From Plotosus lineatus (taxonomy: Eukaryota > Chordata > Actinopteri > Siluriformes > Plotosidae), in assembly GCA_024760905.1 (NCBI GenBank), contig CM045729.1:84497550-84561549 (forward strand): 64,000 nt of DNA. The letters are read 5' to 3'. Positions 54,700 to 64,000 of the stretch are shown here, one piece after another. Both the position numbers and the translations under genes were made by a program. The notes beneath the pieces are model-generated. The model saw only the letters and a list, made by a program, of their open reading frames with translations, was not told the DNA's origin and ran no database searches. Position 1 is the first letter of the stretch, and every line of letters begins with the position of its first letter.

Positions 54700-55471
54700 G
54701 ATCATAGTTCATGCAATATGGCAATGAGGGCTGTGGAGTATTTGTCAATTTGAATCCTAAGACCTGGTGTTCCCAAAGCTGCCATTCCTTTCCTCCAAGG
54801 GAGCAGATAAGGTTGCCCAAATATAATCTCATGTGTTGACAGGTGCACGTCTTTCTTAGCCATGATTCTCATTTTAGCCAACACCATGGAGAGGAGGTCA
54901 ACCCAGTTTTTACAACTAGTGCGTTGTATAGCCTTCGTGATTTGCTCGTCACAGTGCAGTTGGTACGTTCAATGATCCCTGAGGATTGTGGATGGTATGG
55001 AATGTGGAATTACCAATTAAGGTGTAAATATGTACAAAGTTGTAGTGTGATCTTTGAAGTAAATGGGGTACCTTGATCTGAGTTAATGGCATAAGGTATC
55101 CCATATCTGGGTATGATTTCTTTGGCGAAAATTCATTTGACCACCTTCACATTTTCTCGGGCACATGAAAAGGCTTCAACCCATCGAGAAAATTAATCAA
55201 TGAATACCAAAAGATATTTAAATGATCCACATTTAGGCATGTGTATGAAACAAACCTGCCATTCCAGGAATGGTGAGGTGGGTATTTGAAGTGATTCGTG
55301 TTTAGTGGTGGTGCCAGTAGGATTTTTTTGTGTGTATGTTAGACATTTTGAGAGGATTGAGTCAAATGTGGCATTCAAATTTGCGATACAAAAAAGTTTG
55401 TTTATGTCCTCTTTTACCCCTCTTCGAGCACAATGTGGAACACTATAAAACTTGTGCACGAACAAAGGCAC
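54700..55471 (-). pseudogene. Retroviral integrase remnant
   Basis: The first piece (55471-55193) has a degenerate zinc-binding region and then the core start around PFLEWQVCFIHMPKCGSFKY and LLVFID, the first catalytic Asp segment. The later piece (54887-54702) has LSTHEIIFGQP, the C-terminal 'E-I-x-F-G' region. Stops and shifts separate them. Confidence 0.75.
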
Positions 55472-55727
55472 ACAGTGAGAGGGAAGACAAATTTGTCCAG
55501 ATAGGGTGTACCATAAACCATCAGAAGCCCCTTAAGCATCGCGTATCTGCCAGAAGGAAGTATCAGATGGTGTAGCGGATGCCTGAATTGAGTGTAGGTC
55601 TAGATCGGGAAGAAGAACATGAGACAGGCAAAAGGGTGCACAATGTTCAAAAGTAGAGTTAGACAGAAAGGGGGGGGTGCATGTAGAGGCAGCCTGTTTG
55701 GCAGTTCGGTAGGCCCCGAAGAATCTG

Positions 55728-55879
55728 CCTTGGTTTAACTATAGTGAGAGTATGAGGAAGATGACAAGCATCAATAAGGGCTAGGATGAGAAATGTGTGG
55801 GAGCCTTGGTTTAACTATAGCGAGAGTATGAGGAAGATGACAAGCATCAATAAGGGCTAGGATGAGAAAGGAGTGGGAG
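55728..55879. repeat. 76-bp tandem duplication in the pol remnant
   Basis: ccttggtttaactatagtga begins at 55728 and again at 55804. The two 76-bp units differ at only a few positions, so the duplication is younger than the element's decay. Confidence 0.92.
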
Positions 55880-55940
55880 ATGGGCTTTCCATCAGCATAC
55901 TGGAAACTGCGTGAATGCCAGATGCATCAAAAATCATGAG

Positions 55941-56258
55941 TCACGCCAAAGGCATATCTAGAATCAGTGTAAATAGTAACATCCTTGCAGAGGAGAGAAT
56001 ACAGGCACGTGTGAAAGCAAAAGGGTCAGCAACCTGAGCCGAGGAAAATGGAAGGGCATGTGACTCAACAATGGTGTTTGGTAAAGAGCACACTGAGTAG
56101 CCACAGCAAAAAATACCATCCTGTGGTTTTGAGCATGAGCTGTCAACAAACAGCTCATCCCCAAACCCCAGAGAGGCTTGAGGAGAGATCAGGTGGTATA
56201 CTAGTTGAATGAATGATTTCCGAGAGGCAATTGTGTGTGTGGTCATAAATAGTGTCAT
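55941..56258 (-). pseudogene. Retroviral RNase H remnant
   Basis: An open minus-strand piece of about 105 codons contains the FVDSS motif near the first catalytic Asp, an E-S-HALP stretch and an RACILS stretch, in the RNase H order. The frame is broken downstream, near 55960. Confidence 0.6.
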
Positions 56259-57042
56259 TCTGAGAACTAATGAGATGCACTAGAGCATGAGCAAGAGTAT
56301 AAAAAGAGGAAATAGAACAAATAGAGAGATTTTCTGTGGCTAGGAGAATGTTCTAATAATCAGAATTATTCAGTCATGTGTTGTGTTTGTAAACTTTGCA
56401 GGATCTGAGTTACCTGATGTGAAGAATGCTAGACAAGAGGATGGGAAAGGGCGAGGTTTTCAGCATCTTGAACTACCACAGCACAGGTGGAAACTCCACA
56501 GAGACAAGCAGGCAAACACTGGGCCACAGTATATAAAGTTTTGGAAAGGAAAGAGTAGGGCCGCATACCTAACCAATGCTTCTGAGCCAATACAGCGTGG
56601 CCATGCCGTTGTGTTCACAGGTGAAGAGGTGGAAGATTTTTGTCTAGTCAGGAAAACCCAGGGCTGATGCGGAACACAGTGCACAGAGCAGGGCATGATA
56701 AGCGATCAGCATGTCAGGAGTCCATGCTAATGACTGCTGTAGAGGGTCTGTATGTGAGAAAGCAGACCTGAGACATTTATCATAAAAAGATCAGTCAGGA
56801 ATTCATTGGCAGCAGTAGTTAATGAGTCCCAGAAATGCCATCAATGGATGCTATGTGGTGGGGCACTTCGTGTTCAGTACAATCTGGATTCTCTCCTTGA
56901 GGGGAGTCTTAGTGCCCTGCAAGAGTTCAAAGCCCAAGTATTTCACATTGTCCTTATAAAGCTGTAACTTTGTCTTTGGTACCTTGAAGCCATATTCAGC
57001 AAAGTATTTGAGGAGGATCAGGGAGGCATTTGAGCATGCCTT

Positions 57043-57590
57043 CTAGCTTTCAGCAGACACCAGATGATCTGTATTCTGGAGGATGCAGGAGCCTGGATGA
57101 GGCACAAAATCACACAGTGCATCCCAAACTACAGCTGAAAAGAAAGCAGGTGAATCAATGAAGTCTTGCAGCAATCTAGTCCACGTGTGTTGTTTACCTC
57201 TGTGTGTGAAGGTGAAGAGTGGCTGTGTCTGCTCCTCGACAGGAACGCTGAAGAAGGCAGAGCAGAGATCAATCTCAGAAAAATGAGAATGATGGCATGG
57301 TATTGACGCCATGATGAAAGGAACATCAGGTACCACAGGTTACACAGGTATTATCATGTTGTTAATTCTAAGCAAGTCTTGCACAAAACATCAGGTACCG
57401 TCAGGCTTTGCTACAGAATTACCTGGGGTGTTATAAGAACTACAACATGGTATGACCACTCCCTGCCAACGGAAAGCCTCAGGCAATGAATCAATCACCA
57501 CAAACTTATCCTCTGAGAGAGGGTATTGTTTTATAAAAACAGAATTCGCATGTTTGATCATAGCCTCATAAGGGACACAATAAACCAACC
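57043..57590 (-). pseudogene. Retroviral reverse transcriptase remnant
   Basis: Two open pieces (57588-57391 and 57336-57043) cover the fingers and palm. The first ends in a typical VAKPDGT. The second contains the first-aspartate segment around IDLCSAFF and the stretch HTWTRLLQDF. The position of the catalytic aspartate-pair box is present but altered (the second aspartate is changed), and frames shift between the pieces. The enzyme would copy RNA to DNA; this copy cannot. Confidence 0.78.
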
Positions 57591-57600
57591 TGAATTGAAA

Positions 57601-57658
57601 CTTTCAAGTGAGCAAGTGAAGGCTGAGTACTTTCAACCCACACTTGCTCACTTGAAAG
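57601..57658. repeat. Perfect 18-bp inverted repeat with 22-nt loop
   Basis: ctttcaagtgagcaagtg (57601-57618) and its exact inverse (57641-57658) lie at the junction of the pol remnant and the transposon end. Confidence 0.9.
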
Positions 57659-57744
57659 ATCGGAAGTCCGAATAAGTCGCGCTTTGTCTCACAAGCACCA
57701 TACGTCACTTGCGACAAGTGCCTACATTCAGTGGAGCGCCTCAC
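57659..57744 (-). mobile_element. Terminal piece of the 8-bp-TSD transposon
   Basis: acaagtgcctacattcagtg then gagcgcctc is the inverse of the left end at 39894. Only one end of this copy is visible. Confidence 0.7.
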
Positions 57745-57789
57745 ATATTTCTTCCACTCTCATCCTGAACACCACAGGGGGTGCTCTTA

Positions 57790-57957
57790 GTCTCTCCTCT
57801 TCTAACTCGTAAAACACAACTTTTCCCAGCTTACACCAGCAATACCATTGTTAAATTTGCTGAATACACGATAATGATGAGACGTACAGGAAGGGGGTCT
57901 GGCTTCTGCAGTAATAGTGTGACAACAACAATCTGGAACAAAACACATCTAAGACTG
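57790..57957 (+). pseudogene. CR1/L2-type LINE reverse transcriptase, left part
   Basis: SNTIVKFAEYTIM at about 57835 is the palm motif C region, with the catalytic pair altered to E-Y. GSGFCSNSVTTTIWNKTHLRL follows. It is split at 57957 by a SINE-A and resumes at 61606. The site cacatctaagactg is duplicated (57944-57957 and 61606-61619). Confidence 0.7.
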
Positions 57958-58045
57958 TCTTCCTTTAGGCTTTTTCCCTTTTACTCTGGAGTCGCCACAG
58001 CAAATCATCTGATTCGCACGTTTTGATTTGGCAGAAGTTTTTACG
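57958..58045 (-). mobile_element. SINE-A type-I tail, split by Rex3
   Basis: tcttcctttaggctttttcc ... gagtcgccacagcaaatcat ... ggcagaagtttttacg. It continues at 61391-61605 beyond the Rex3 insertion. The whole SINE is flanked by a 14-bp duplication of the LINE target. Confidence 0.92.
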
Positions 58046-61000
58046 CCCCTCCTCGAATCGCCACCTTATCGTGGTGGAGGGGTTTGCGTGACCTAATGAT
58101 CCTAGGAGCTATGTTGTCGGGGGCAAATGCCCCTGGTAGGGTCACCCAAGGCAAACAGGTCCGGGGTGAAGGTCCAGACAAAGTGCGATTCAAAACAGAC
58201 CCCTAAGACATGAGAAAACAACACAGGAATCAGTCTCCCTTGCCCGGACGCGGGTCACCGGGGTTCCCTCCTGGAGCCAGGCCCAGGGGAGGGGCTCGAA
58301 GGCGAGCGCCTGGTGGTCGGGCTTATGCCCATGGAGCCTGGCCGGGCCCAGCCCGAAAAGGAGACATGGGTCCGCCCTCCCATGGACCCACCACCCGTGG
58401 GAGGAGTTTTAGGGATCGGGTGCAGTGTGAGTTGAGTGGCAGCCAAAGGCATGGGTTCTGTCGGACTGATCCTCGGCTGCTTACTCTGACCTTCGGGACA
58501 TGGAATGTCACCTCTCTGGCGGGAAAGGAGCCTGATTTGGTGCGTGAGGTGGAGAGATACCGACTAGATATAGTCGGGCTCACCTCAACGCATAGCTTGG
58601 GCTCTGGAACCATCCATCTCGAAAGAGGCTGGACCTTCTTCTATTCTGGAGTTGCTCATGGGGAGAGGCGGCGAGCCGGTGTGGGTATTCTTGTTGCCCC
58701 CCGTCTCGGTGCCCAAATGTTGGGGTTCTCCCCGGTTGACGAAAGGGTAGCTTCCCTCCATCTTCGGGTGGGGGGACGGGTCCTGACTGTTATTTTTGCT
58801 TATGCACCAAATGACAGTTCAGAGTACCCACCCTTTTTGGATTTGTTGTGGGGGTGTTGGAGAACGCTCCCTCGGGAGACTCGCTCGTTGTCTTGGGAGA
58901 CCTCAACGCCCATGTGGGCAACGATAGTGTGACCTGGAAGGGTGTGATCGGTAGGTACGGCCTCTCCAGTCTGAATCCGAATGGTGTGTCGTTGTTGGAC
59001 TTCTGTGCTCGTCATAGTTTGTCTATCACGAACACCATGTTCGAACATAAGGGTGTCCATAAGTGCACTTGGCACCAGGACACCCTAGGTCGCAGTTCGA
59101 TGATTGACTTTGTAGTCGTGTCATCGGACTTGCGACCATATGTTCTGGACACTCGGGTGAAGAGAGGAGCTGAGCTGTCTACCGATCACTACCTGGTGGT
59201 GAGTTGGCTTCGGTGGTGTGGTAGGTAGCCTTCCAGACCTGGCAGGCCCAAGCGTGTAATCAGGGTCTGCTGGGAACGTTTGGCGGAGCCCCCTGTCCGA
59301 GAGGCCTTTAACTCCCACCTCCGGCAGAGCTACAACCACGTTCCGGAGAAGGCGGGGGACATGGAATCTGAATGGGCCATGTTTCGTGCCTCCATTGCTG
59401 TGGCCGTAAGGTCGTCGGTGCTTGTCGGGGCGGTAATCCCCGAACCCGGTCGTGGACACCTGCGGTGAAGGGGGCCGTCCAGCTGAAGAAGGAGGCCTAT
59501 CGGGTTTTATTAGCCTGTGGGACTCCTGAGGCAGCAAACGGGTACCGGCAGGCCAAACGTGCTGCAGCCGAGGCTGTCGCAGATGCAAAATCTCGGGCGT
59601 GGGAGGAGTTCGGTGAGGGCCTGGAGAGTGATTATCGGTTGGCCTCAAAAAGGTTCTGGGCCACCATCCGACGCCTCAGGAGGGGGAAGCAGTTCTTCAC
59701 AAACACTGTTTCACGGTGGAGGTGGGGAGCTGCTTACCTTGAGTGGGGATGTTGTTGAGAGGTGGAGGGAATACTTTGAGGACCTTCTCAATCCCACCAA
59801 CACGCCCTCCGTGGAAGAGGAAGACCCTGGGGGTTCGGGTGAGGGTCCGCCCATCACTGGCGTGGAGGTCACTGAGGTTGTCAAAAAGCTCCTCCGTGGT
59901 CGAGCTCCGGGGTTGGACGAGATCCGCCCGGAATATCTCAGGACTCTGGATGTTGTTGGACTGTCTTGGTTGACACGTCTCTGCAACATCGCGTGGTCAT
60001 CGGGGCTGTACCTCTGGATTGGCAAACTGGGGTGGTGGTCCCAATTTTTAAGAAGGGGACCGGAGGGTGTGTTCCAATTATCGGGGAATTACACTCCTCA
60101 GCCTACCTGGGAAAGTCTATGCAGGGGTACTAGAGAGGAGGATCCGACCGATAGTCGAACCTCGGATTCAGGAGGAACAATGTGGTTTTCGTCCTGGCCG
60201 CAGCACTCTTGACCAACTCTATACGCTCCACAGGATTCTGGAGGGGGCATGGGAGTTTGCCCAATCTGTCCACATGTGCTTTGTGGATTTGAAGAAGGCT
60301 TTCGACCGTGTCCCTCGAAAGATCTTGTGGGGCGTGCTCCGAGAGTACGGCGTTCCGGATCCGTTGCTACGAGCTATTCGGTCGCTGTATCACTGGAGCC
60401 AGAGTTGGTCCGTATTGGTAACAGCAGCTCGGATTCGTTTCCGGTGGGAGTTGGAGTCCGCCAAGGCTGTCCTTTGTCACCGATTCTGTTCATAATTTTT
60501 ATGGACAGAATTTCTAGGCGCAGTCGAGGCGATGAGGGGTTCTGGTTCGGTGGCCATCGGATATCATCTCTGCTTTTTGCGGATGATGTTGTCCTTTTGG
60601 CTTCATCAAGTCGGGCCCTCCAGCTCTCATTGGAGCGATTCGCAGCTGAGTGCGAAGCAGCCGGGATGAAGATCAGTACCTCCAAGTCCGAGGCCATGGT
60701 TCTCAGTCGGACAATGGTGGAATGCACCCTCTGGGTCGGGGATGAGGTCCTGCCCCAAGTGGAGGAGTTTAAGTATCTTGGGGTCTTGTTTACGAGTGAG
60801 GGAAGGATGGAGCGAGAGATCGACAGACGGATTGCTGCAGCCTCTGCTGTTAAGCGGTGCCTGTACCGGTCCGTCGTGGTGAAAAAGGAGCTGAGCCGCA
60901 AGGCAAAGCTCTCATTTTACCAGTCGATCTACGTTCCAACCCTCACCTATGGTCACGAGCTTTGGGTAATGACCGAAAGAACAAGATCACGGATACAAGC

Positions 61001-61390
61001 GGCTGAAATGAGCTTTCTTTGCCGGGTGGCGGGGTTCTCCCTTAGAGATAGGGTGAGAAGCTCCGCCATCCGGGGAGAGCTCGGAGTAGATCCGCTGCTC
61101 CTCCGCATTGAGAGGGGCCAGTTGAGGTGGCTCGGGCATCTGGTTAGAATGCCCCCCGGACGCCTCCCTGGTGTGGTGTTTCGGGCATGTCCAACCGGGA
61201 AGAGACCCCGGGGTCGACATAGAACACGCTGGAGGGACTATGTCTCTCGGCTTGTCTGGGACCGCCTCGGTGTCCCCCCGGGAGAGTTGGAGGAAGTGGC
61301 TCGGGAGAGGGATGTCTGGACCTCTTTGCTAAGGTTGCTGCCCCCGCGACCCGACCCCGGACTAAGCGGAAGAAGATGATGATGATGATG
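58046..61390 (+). mobile_element. Rex3: Rex3 LINE, near full length (3.3 kb)
   Basis: Inserted in a SINE-A with the 13-bp duplication agaagtttttacg (58033-58045 and 61391-61403). The 5' UTR begins cccctcctcgaatcgccacc. The 3' end is a short (GAT)n run. Two sites, tggcaaactggggtggtggt (about 60016) and the inverse of another near 60465-60485, match, from memory, the primer pair commonly used to detect Rex3 in fish. GC content is clearly higher than in the surroundings. It is the longest LINE in the window. Confidence 0.92.
58210..61379 (+). pseudogene. Rex3: Rex3 endonuclease/reverse transcriptase, frameshifted
   Basis: The endonuclease has [55 protein letters not shown] and [11 protein letters not shown], so the catalytic Asp, Asn and His are present. 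The reverse transcriptase has NYRGITLLSLPGKVYAGVLE, FRPGRSTLDQLYTLHRIL, CFVDLKKAFDRVPRKILWG, QGCPLSPILFIIFMDRISR and LLFADDVVLLASSSRALQL with the catalytic pair intact. The C-terminal half (60249-61379) is open for 376 codons. Frame breaks near 58855, 59230-59470, 59750, 60060 and 60490 kill the gene. The thumb and C-terminal region end GLSGRR before the stop. Confidence 0.92.
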
Positions 61391-61605
61391 AGAAGTTTTT
61401 ACGTCAGATGCCCTTCTTGTCACAACCCTTTTAGCATAGGACAGAAACATGCTGACGACTTTGCAGCCTACTCTTTACGAAAGTCAGCAATGATTCTTTT
61501 ACATGCCTCTCACCTTAGACAGTGAGAGACATGGCCCGCCTTTGATAACCCAGTTAGCTGCACTGGGGAGGACAGTGACAATATACCACTAGACCACCAC
61601 TGCCC
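61391..61605 (-). mobile_element. SINE-A body and head, continuation
   Basis: acgtcagatgcccttcttgt (tail), gcctactctttacgaaagtc (body), tagctgcactggggaggaca, accactagaccaccactgcc (head inverse). Part of the head, including the B-box region, is deleted. Confidence 0.88.
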
Positions 61606-62300
61606 CACATCTAAGACTGAGGGGATGATAATGGACTTCAGGAGATCAAAACAAACTGAGCACTGTGAACTCTACATTGATGCAGAGAAGGTAGAGAGGA
61701 TGGAGTGCTTCAAGTTTCATTGAATCCACATCTCTGCTCACTTCACTTGGACCAAAATAATTTCCCACGAAATGGGAGCACAACAGCACAGCAAAGTGTT
61801 TACTTCCTCAGAAAGCTCAGGCAAACTCATCTACTCCGACCCCTGCTGATGAATTTTTACTGTTCTGCCATTGACAGCCTCCTGCTGTGTGGTTTAGCAG
61901 CTGTACTGCTGAGGACAGGAAGGTCTTGCAGTGGGTGGTGAGGATGGCAGAGCAGGTAATTAGAACAACACTACCTCCTCAGGGACATTTTACACAGACA
62001 GATTCAGAGGAGAGCGAGTGGAATTATCAGGGACCCCACACACCAGAAGTCTTTCTGTTCTCCACTCTCAGGACACAAAAAAACGAAAACTAACAGACTC
62101 AAGCACTGCTTTTACTCATTGTTAAACATGTAACACAACCACCACCACAAACACTGACTGAATAATCATCATTTAGACCATCTTTCTGGAAAGTGAGATA
62201 GTCACATTTAAGTTGTAAGTGTGATATTCATTTTAGAGCAGGTCTCAAACATCAAAACAGTTTAGCAACTTTTAATAAAAGCTCTACCATTTACCAGATT
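61606..62300 (+). pseudogene. CR1/L2-type LINE reverse transcriptase C-terminus and 3' UTR
   Basis: TEGMIMDFRRSKQTEHCELY and EKVERMECFKF lead the thumb region (61620-61730). Then frame-shifted FLRKLRQTHLLRPLLMNFYC, FSSCTAEDRKVLQWVVRMAE, and a tail to about 62100. The 3' part from 62222 resembles 7905-8010. It is an old LINE that served as the landing site for the SINE and Rex3. Confidence 0.75.
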
Positions 62301-62317
62301 TTTAAAAAAAAATCATT

Positions 62318-62495
62318 TATAGCATTTGGCAGGCATTCTTATCCAGAGCGAAAGACAATTGTATTTATTTTTATACAACTGATTATTGAGGGTTAAGGGT
62401 CTTGCTCAAGGGTCCAACAGTGGTGACAGTGGAGTTGAACCACTGACCTTTCGCTTATCAACTCATTACTTTATCCACTAAGCTACCACATGCAC
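62318..62495 (-). mobile_element. tRNA-derived SINE-D
   Basis: agcatttggcaggcattctt, gggttaagggtcttgctcaa, ggagttgaaccactgacctt (B-box complement), actttatccactaagctacc (A-box complement). It is a widespread fish SINE by my recollection; only one copy is here. Confidence 0.75.
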
Positions 62496-62586
62496 CTTTG
62501 ACATATCGTTCACCCTTCTGGGTGAATAAGTGGATAGATAATAGGTGTGCGTGGCATACATGTATGTATGTGTGTGTATATATGTC

Positions 62587-63277
62587 TTCTTATTCTTCTT
62601 TTCCTTTTGGGGTTCCCTTCAGGGGTCGCCACAGCAAATCATCTGCCTCCATCTCACCCTGTCCTCAGCATCTTCTTCTCTTACGCCAACATCCTTCGTG
62701 TCCTCCTTCACCATATCCATAAATCTCTTTTTTGGTCTTCCTCTAGGATTTCTGCCTGGTAATTCCAACCTCAGCATCCTACTACCAATGTACTCACTAT
62801 CCCTTCCTTGTACAAGCCCAAACCATCTTAATCTTAAGCATCTCTGACTTTGACTCCAATACCTCTAACATGTGCTGTCCCTCTGATGTACTAATTCCTG
62901 ATCCTATCCATCCTCGGTACTCTGCATCACTTGATCTATCTCACTCCAGAATCTCTCCTTCTCTTCTAGCTCACATCCTGCCTGTGGGGCATAAGCACTA
63001 ACAACATTGAATATCATGCCTTCAATTTCTAACTTGAGACTCATCACTCTGTTGGAGACTTTTTCACTTCTAGAACCTTTCTGATTAACCCCTCCTTCAA
63101 AATGACTCCTACTCCATTTCTGTTCCCATCCACACCATGAAAAAACAACTTCAACCCTGATCCTAAGCTTCTAGCTTTGCTACCTTTCCACCTGGTTTCC
63201 TGAACACACAGTATGTCCACCTTCCTCCTCTGCATTATGTCAGCCAGCTCTATACCTTTTCCTGTCATAGTTGCAAT
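62587..63277 (-). mobile_element. RTE LINE, copy g, with central deletion
   Basis: The minus strand has the endonuclease start (MTGKGIELADIMQRRKVDIL, FFHGVDGNRNGVGVILKEG) from 63277 to about 62925. It is joined directly to the C-terminal end (62925-62587). About 1.7 kb or more of the coding region is missing. The 5' end is truncated just inside the endonuclease and meets copy h head to head. Confidence 0.88.
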
Positions 63278-63279
63278 AA

Positions 63280-64000
63280 TACAGCCGTGAGGATGGGCAC
63301 AACCAAGTGTCCATCCTCACGCCGGTCCCAATCCTGGATAAATACAGAGGGTTGCGACAAGAAGGGCATCCGGTTTTAAAATGTTGCCAAAATGCACTAT
63401 GCAAACTGTTAGTACTAATTTCATACTGGATCGGTCGAGGCCCGGGTTAACAACAACCGCCATCAGCGCTGTCAACCAACAGGGTGCTGGTGAAAATTAG
63501 ACTACTTTTGGTCAAAGAAGGAGAGGCGGGAGGCATGTCCATAGGCAGAGAGAGAAGAGGAAAGGCATGAGTCTAGGACTGAGAATTATGGACTTTGAAT
63601 GTTGGAACGATGACAGGAAAAGGTAGAGAGCTGGCTGACATGATGCAGAGGAGGAAGGTGGACATACTATGTGTTCAGGAAACCAGGTGGAAAGGTAGCA
63701 AGGCTAGAAATTAGGAGCAGGGTTTAAGCTGTTTCATCATGGTGTGGATGGGAAGAGAAATGGAGTAGTCATCTTGAGTTTGTCAGGAACGTTCTAGAAG
63801 TGAAAAGAGTGTCAGACAGAGTGATGAGTCTCAAGTTAGAAATTGAAGGTGTGATGTTCAATGTTGTTAGTGCTTTTGCCCCAAAAGAAGGATGTGAGCT
63901 ACAAGAGAAGGAGAGATTCTGGAGTTAGATGAGGTGATGCAGAATACCCCCAGAGGTGAAAGAGTGGTCATTGGTGCAGATTATCTTTGTTTTGGTTTTA
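63280..64000 (+). mobile_element. RTE LINE, copy h, 5' end, runs off window
   Basis: Complete 5' UTR: the hairpin 63286-63321, the SINE-like stretch agaagggcatccggttttaa, and ggatcggtcgaggcccgggt. Then the endonuclease: ttgaatgttggaacgatgac, KGRELADMMQRRKVDILCVQ. Small deletions break the frame (near 63708 and 63770). The coding region continues past 64000, so its integrity cannot be judged. Confidence 0.9.
63286..63321 (+). other. Conserved hairpin at the RTE 5' end
   Basis: cgtgaggatgggcac pairs with gtgtccatcctcacg across the loop aaccaa, giving 15 pairs including one G-U. Equivalent hairpins are at 23605-23641 and 51174-51210 with different but still pairing inner sequence. Confidence 0.8.

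Larger units (their letters stand above)
54470..57600 (-). mobile_element. Endogenous-retrovirus-like pol, decayed
   Basis: About 3.1 kb on the minus strand. Reading right to left there are reverse transcriptase (57590-57043), a connecting stretch, RNase H (about 56160-55941), integrase (about 55471-54700), then a short hydrophobic reading near 54530-54470 that may be the start of an envelope gene. The layout is retroviral rather than Gypsy-like. No LTR, gag or protease is seen: the right side is cut by a transposon end at about 57659-57744, and the left side by SINE-C. The order of domains and their placement are seen; the retroviral class is inference. Confidence 0.75.

Noticed and set aside
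59121..59648. 175-codon minus-strand open frame
   Set aside because: Antisense shadow of the GC-rich Rex3 coding region; it has no family features.

Overview
This window looks like a teleost fish chromosome segment with no recognisable host protein-coding gene. It is built almost entirely from transposable elements, most of them dead and many inserted into one another, plus abundant (CA)n, (TA)n, (ATT)n, (GATA)n and poly-T tracts. The fish assignment rests on a long Rex3 LINE, several Tc1-type transposons typical of fish, tRNA-derived SINEs with fish-type tails, and the fish repeat that carries the 'gaggaaccag' motif. I cannot name the species.

Layout. 0.4-1.2 kb: a TA-flanked MITE. 1.2-2.6 kb: a Tc1 relic. 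3.6-4.4, 15.0-15.7, 19.2-19.9, 35.2-35.6, 38.4-39.1 and 45.2-46.2 kb: six copies of an unclassified dispersed repeat (called Rep1 here). 8.4-9.8 kb: a nearly intact Tc1 element. 10.6-11.2 kb: a Tigger/pogo relic. 11.4-13.9 kb: three pieces of a non-coding element packed with CGGAA/TTCCG pentamers (CGGAA element), one of them inserted in a SINE. 17.3-19.1 kb: Ty3/Gypsy pol scraps in opposite orientations. 20.1-21.4 kb: SINEs and a fish repeat. 21.5-22.9 kb: a third Tc1-type element. 23.6-26.1 kb: an RTE LINE with a 16-bp target duplication. 27.4-28.3 kb: a fourth Tc1 relic. 29.5-30.5 kb: a 5'-truncated Rex3. 32.0-33.6 and 36.1-36.9 kb: RTE fragments. 39.8-42.8 kb: an RTE inside a DNA transposon inside a CGGAA element. 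42.8-50.6 kb: SINEs, MITEs and microsatellites. 51.2-53.6 kb: a second long RTE. 54.5-57.6 kb: a decayed endogenous-retrovirus-like pol on the minus strand. 57.8-62.3 kb: a CR1/L2-type LINE split by a SINE that is itself split by a 3.3-kb Rex3. 62.6-64.0 kb: two RTE copies head to head, the second running off the window.

How the parts relate. The commonest SINE (SINE-A) has a tRNA-like head with A and B boxes, a shared body, and one of two tails. The type-I tail is a fusion of a piece of the RTE 5' UTR with the RTE 3' end, so the RTE copies here are its probable mobilising partner. Duplicated target sites and comparison with unoccupied paralogous copies let the order of several nested insertions be read directly. 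Every transposase and reverse transcriptase seen has stops, frameshifts or deletions, or is cut off by the window edge.
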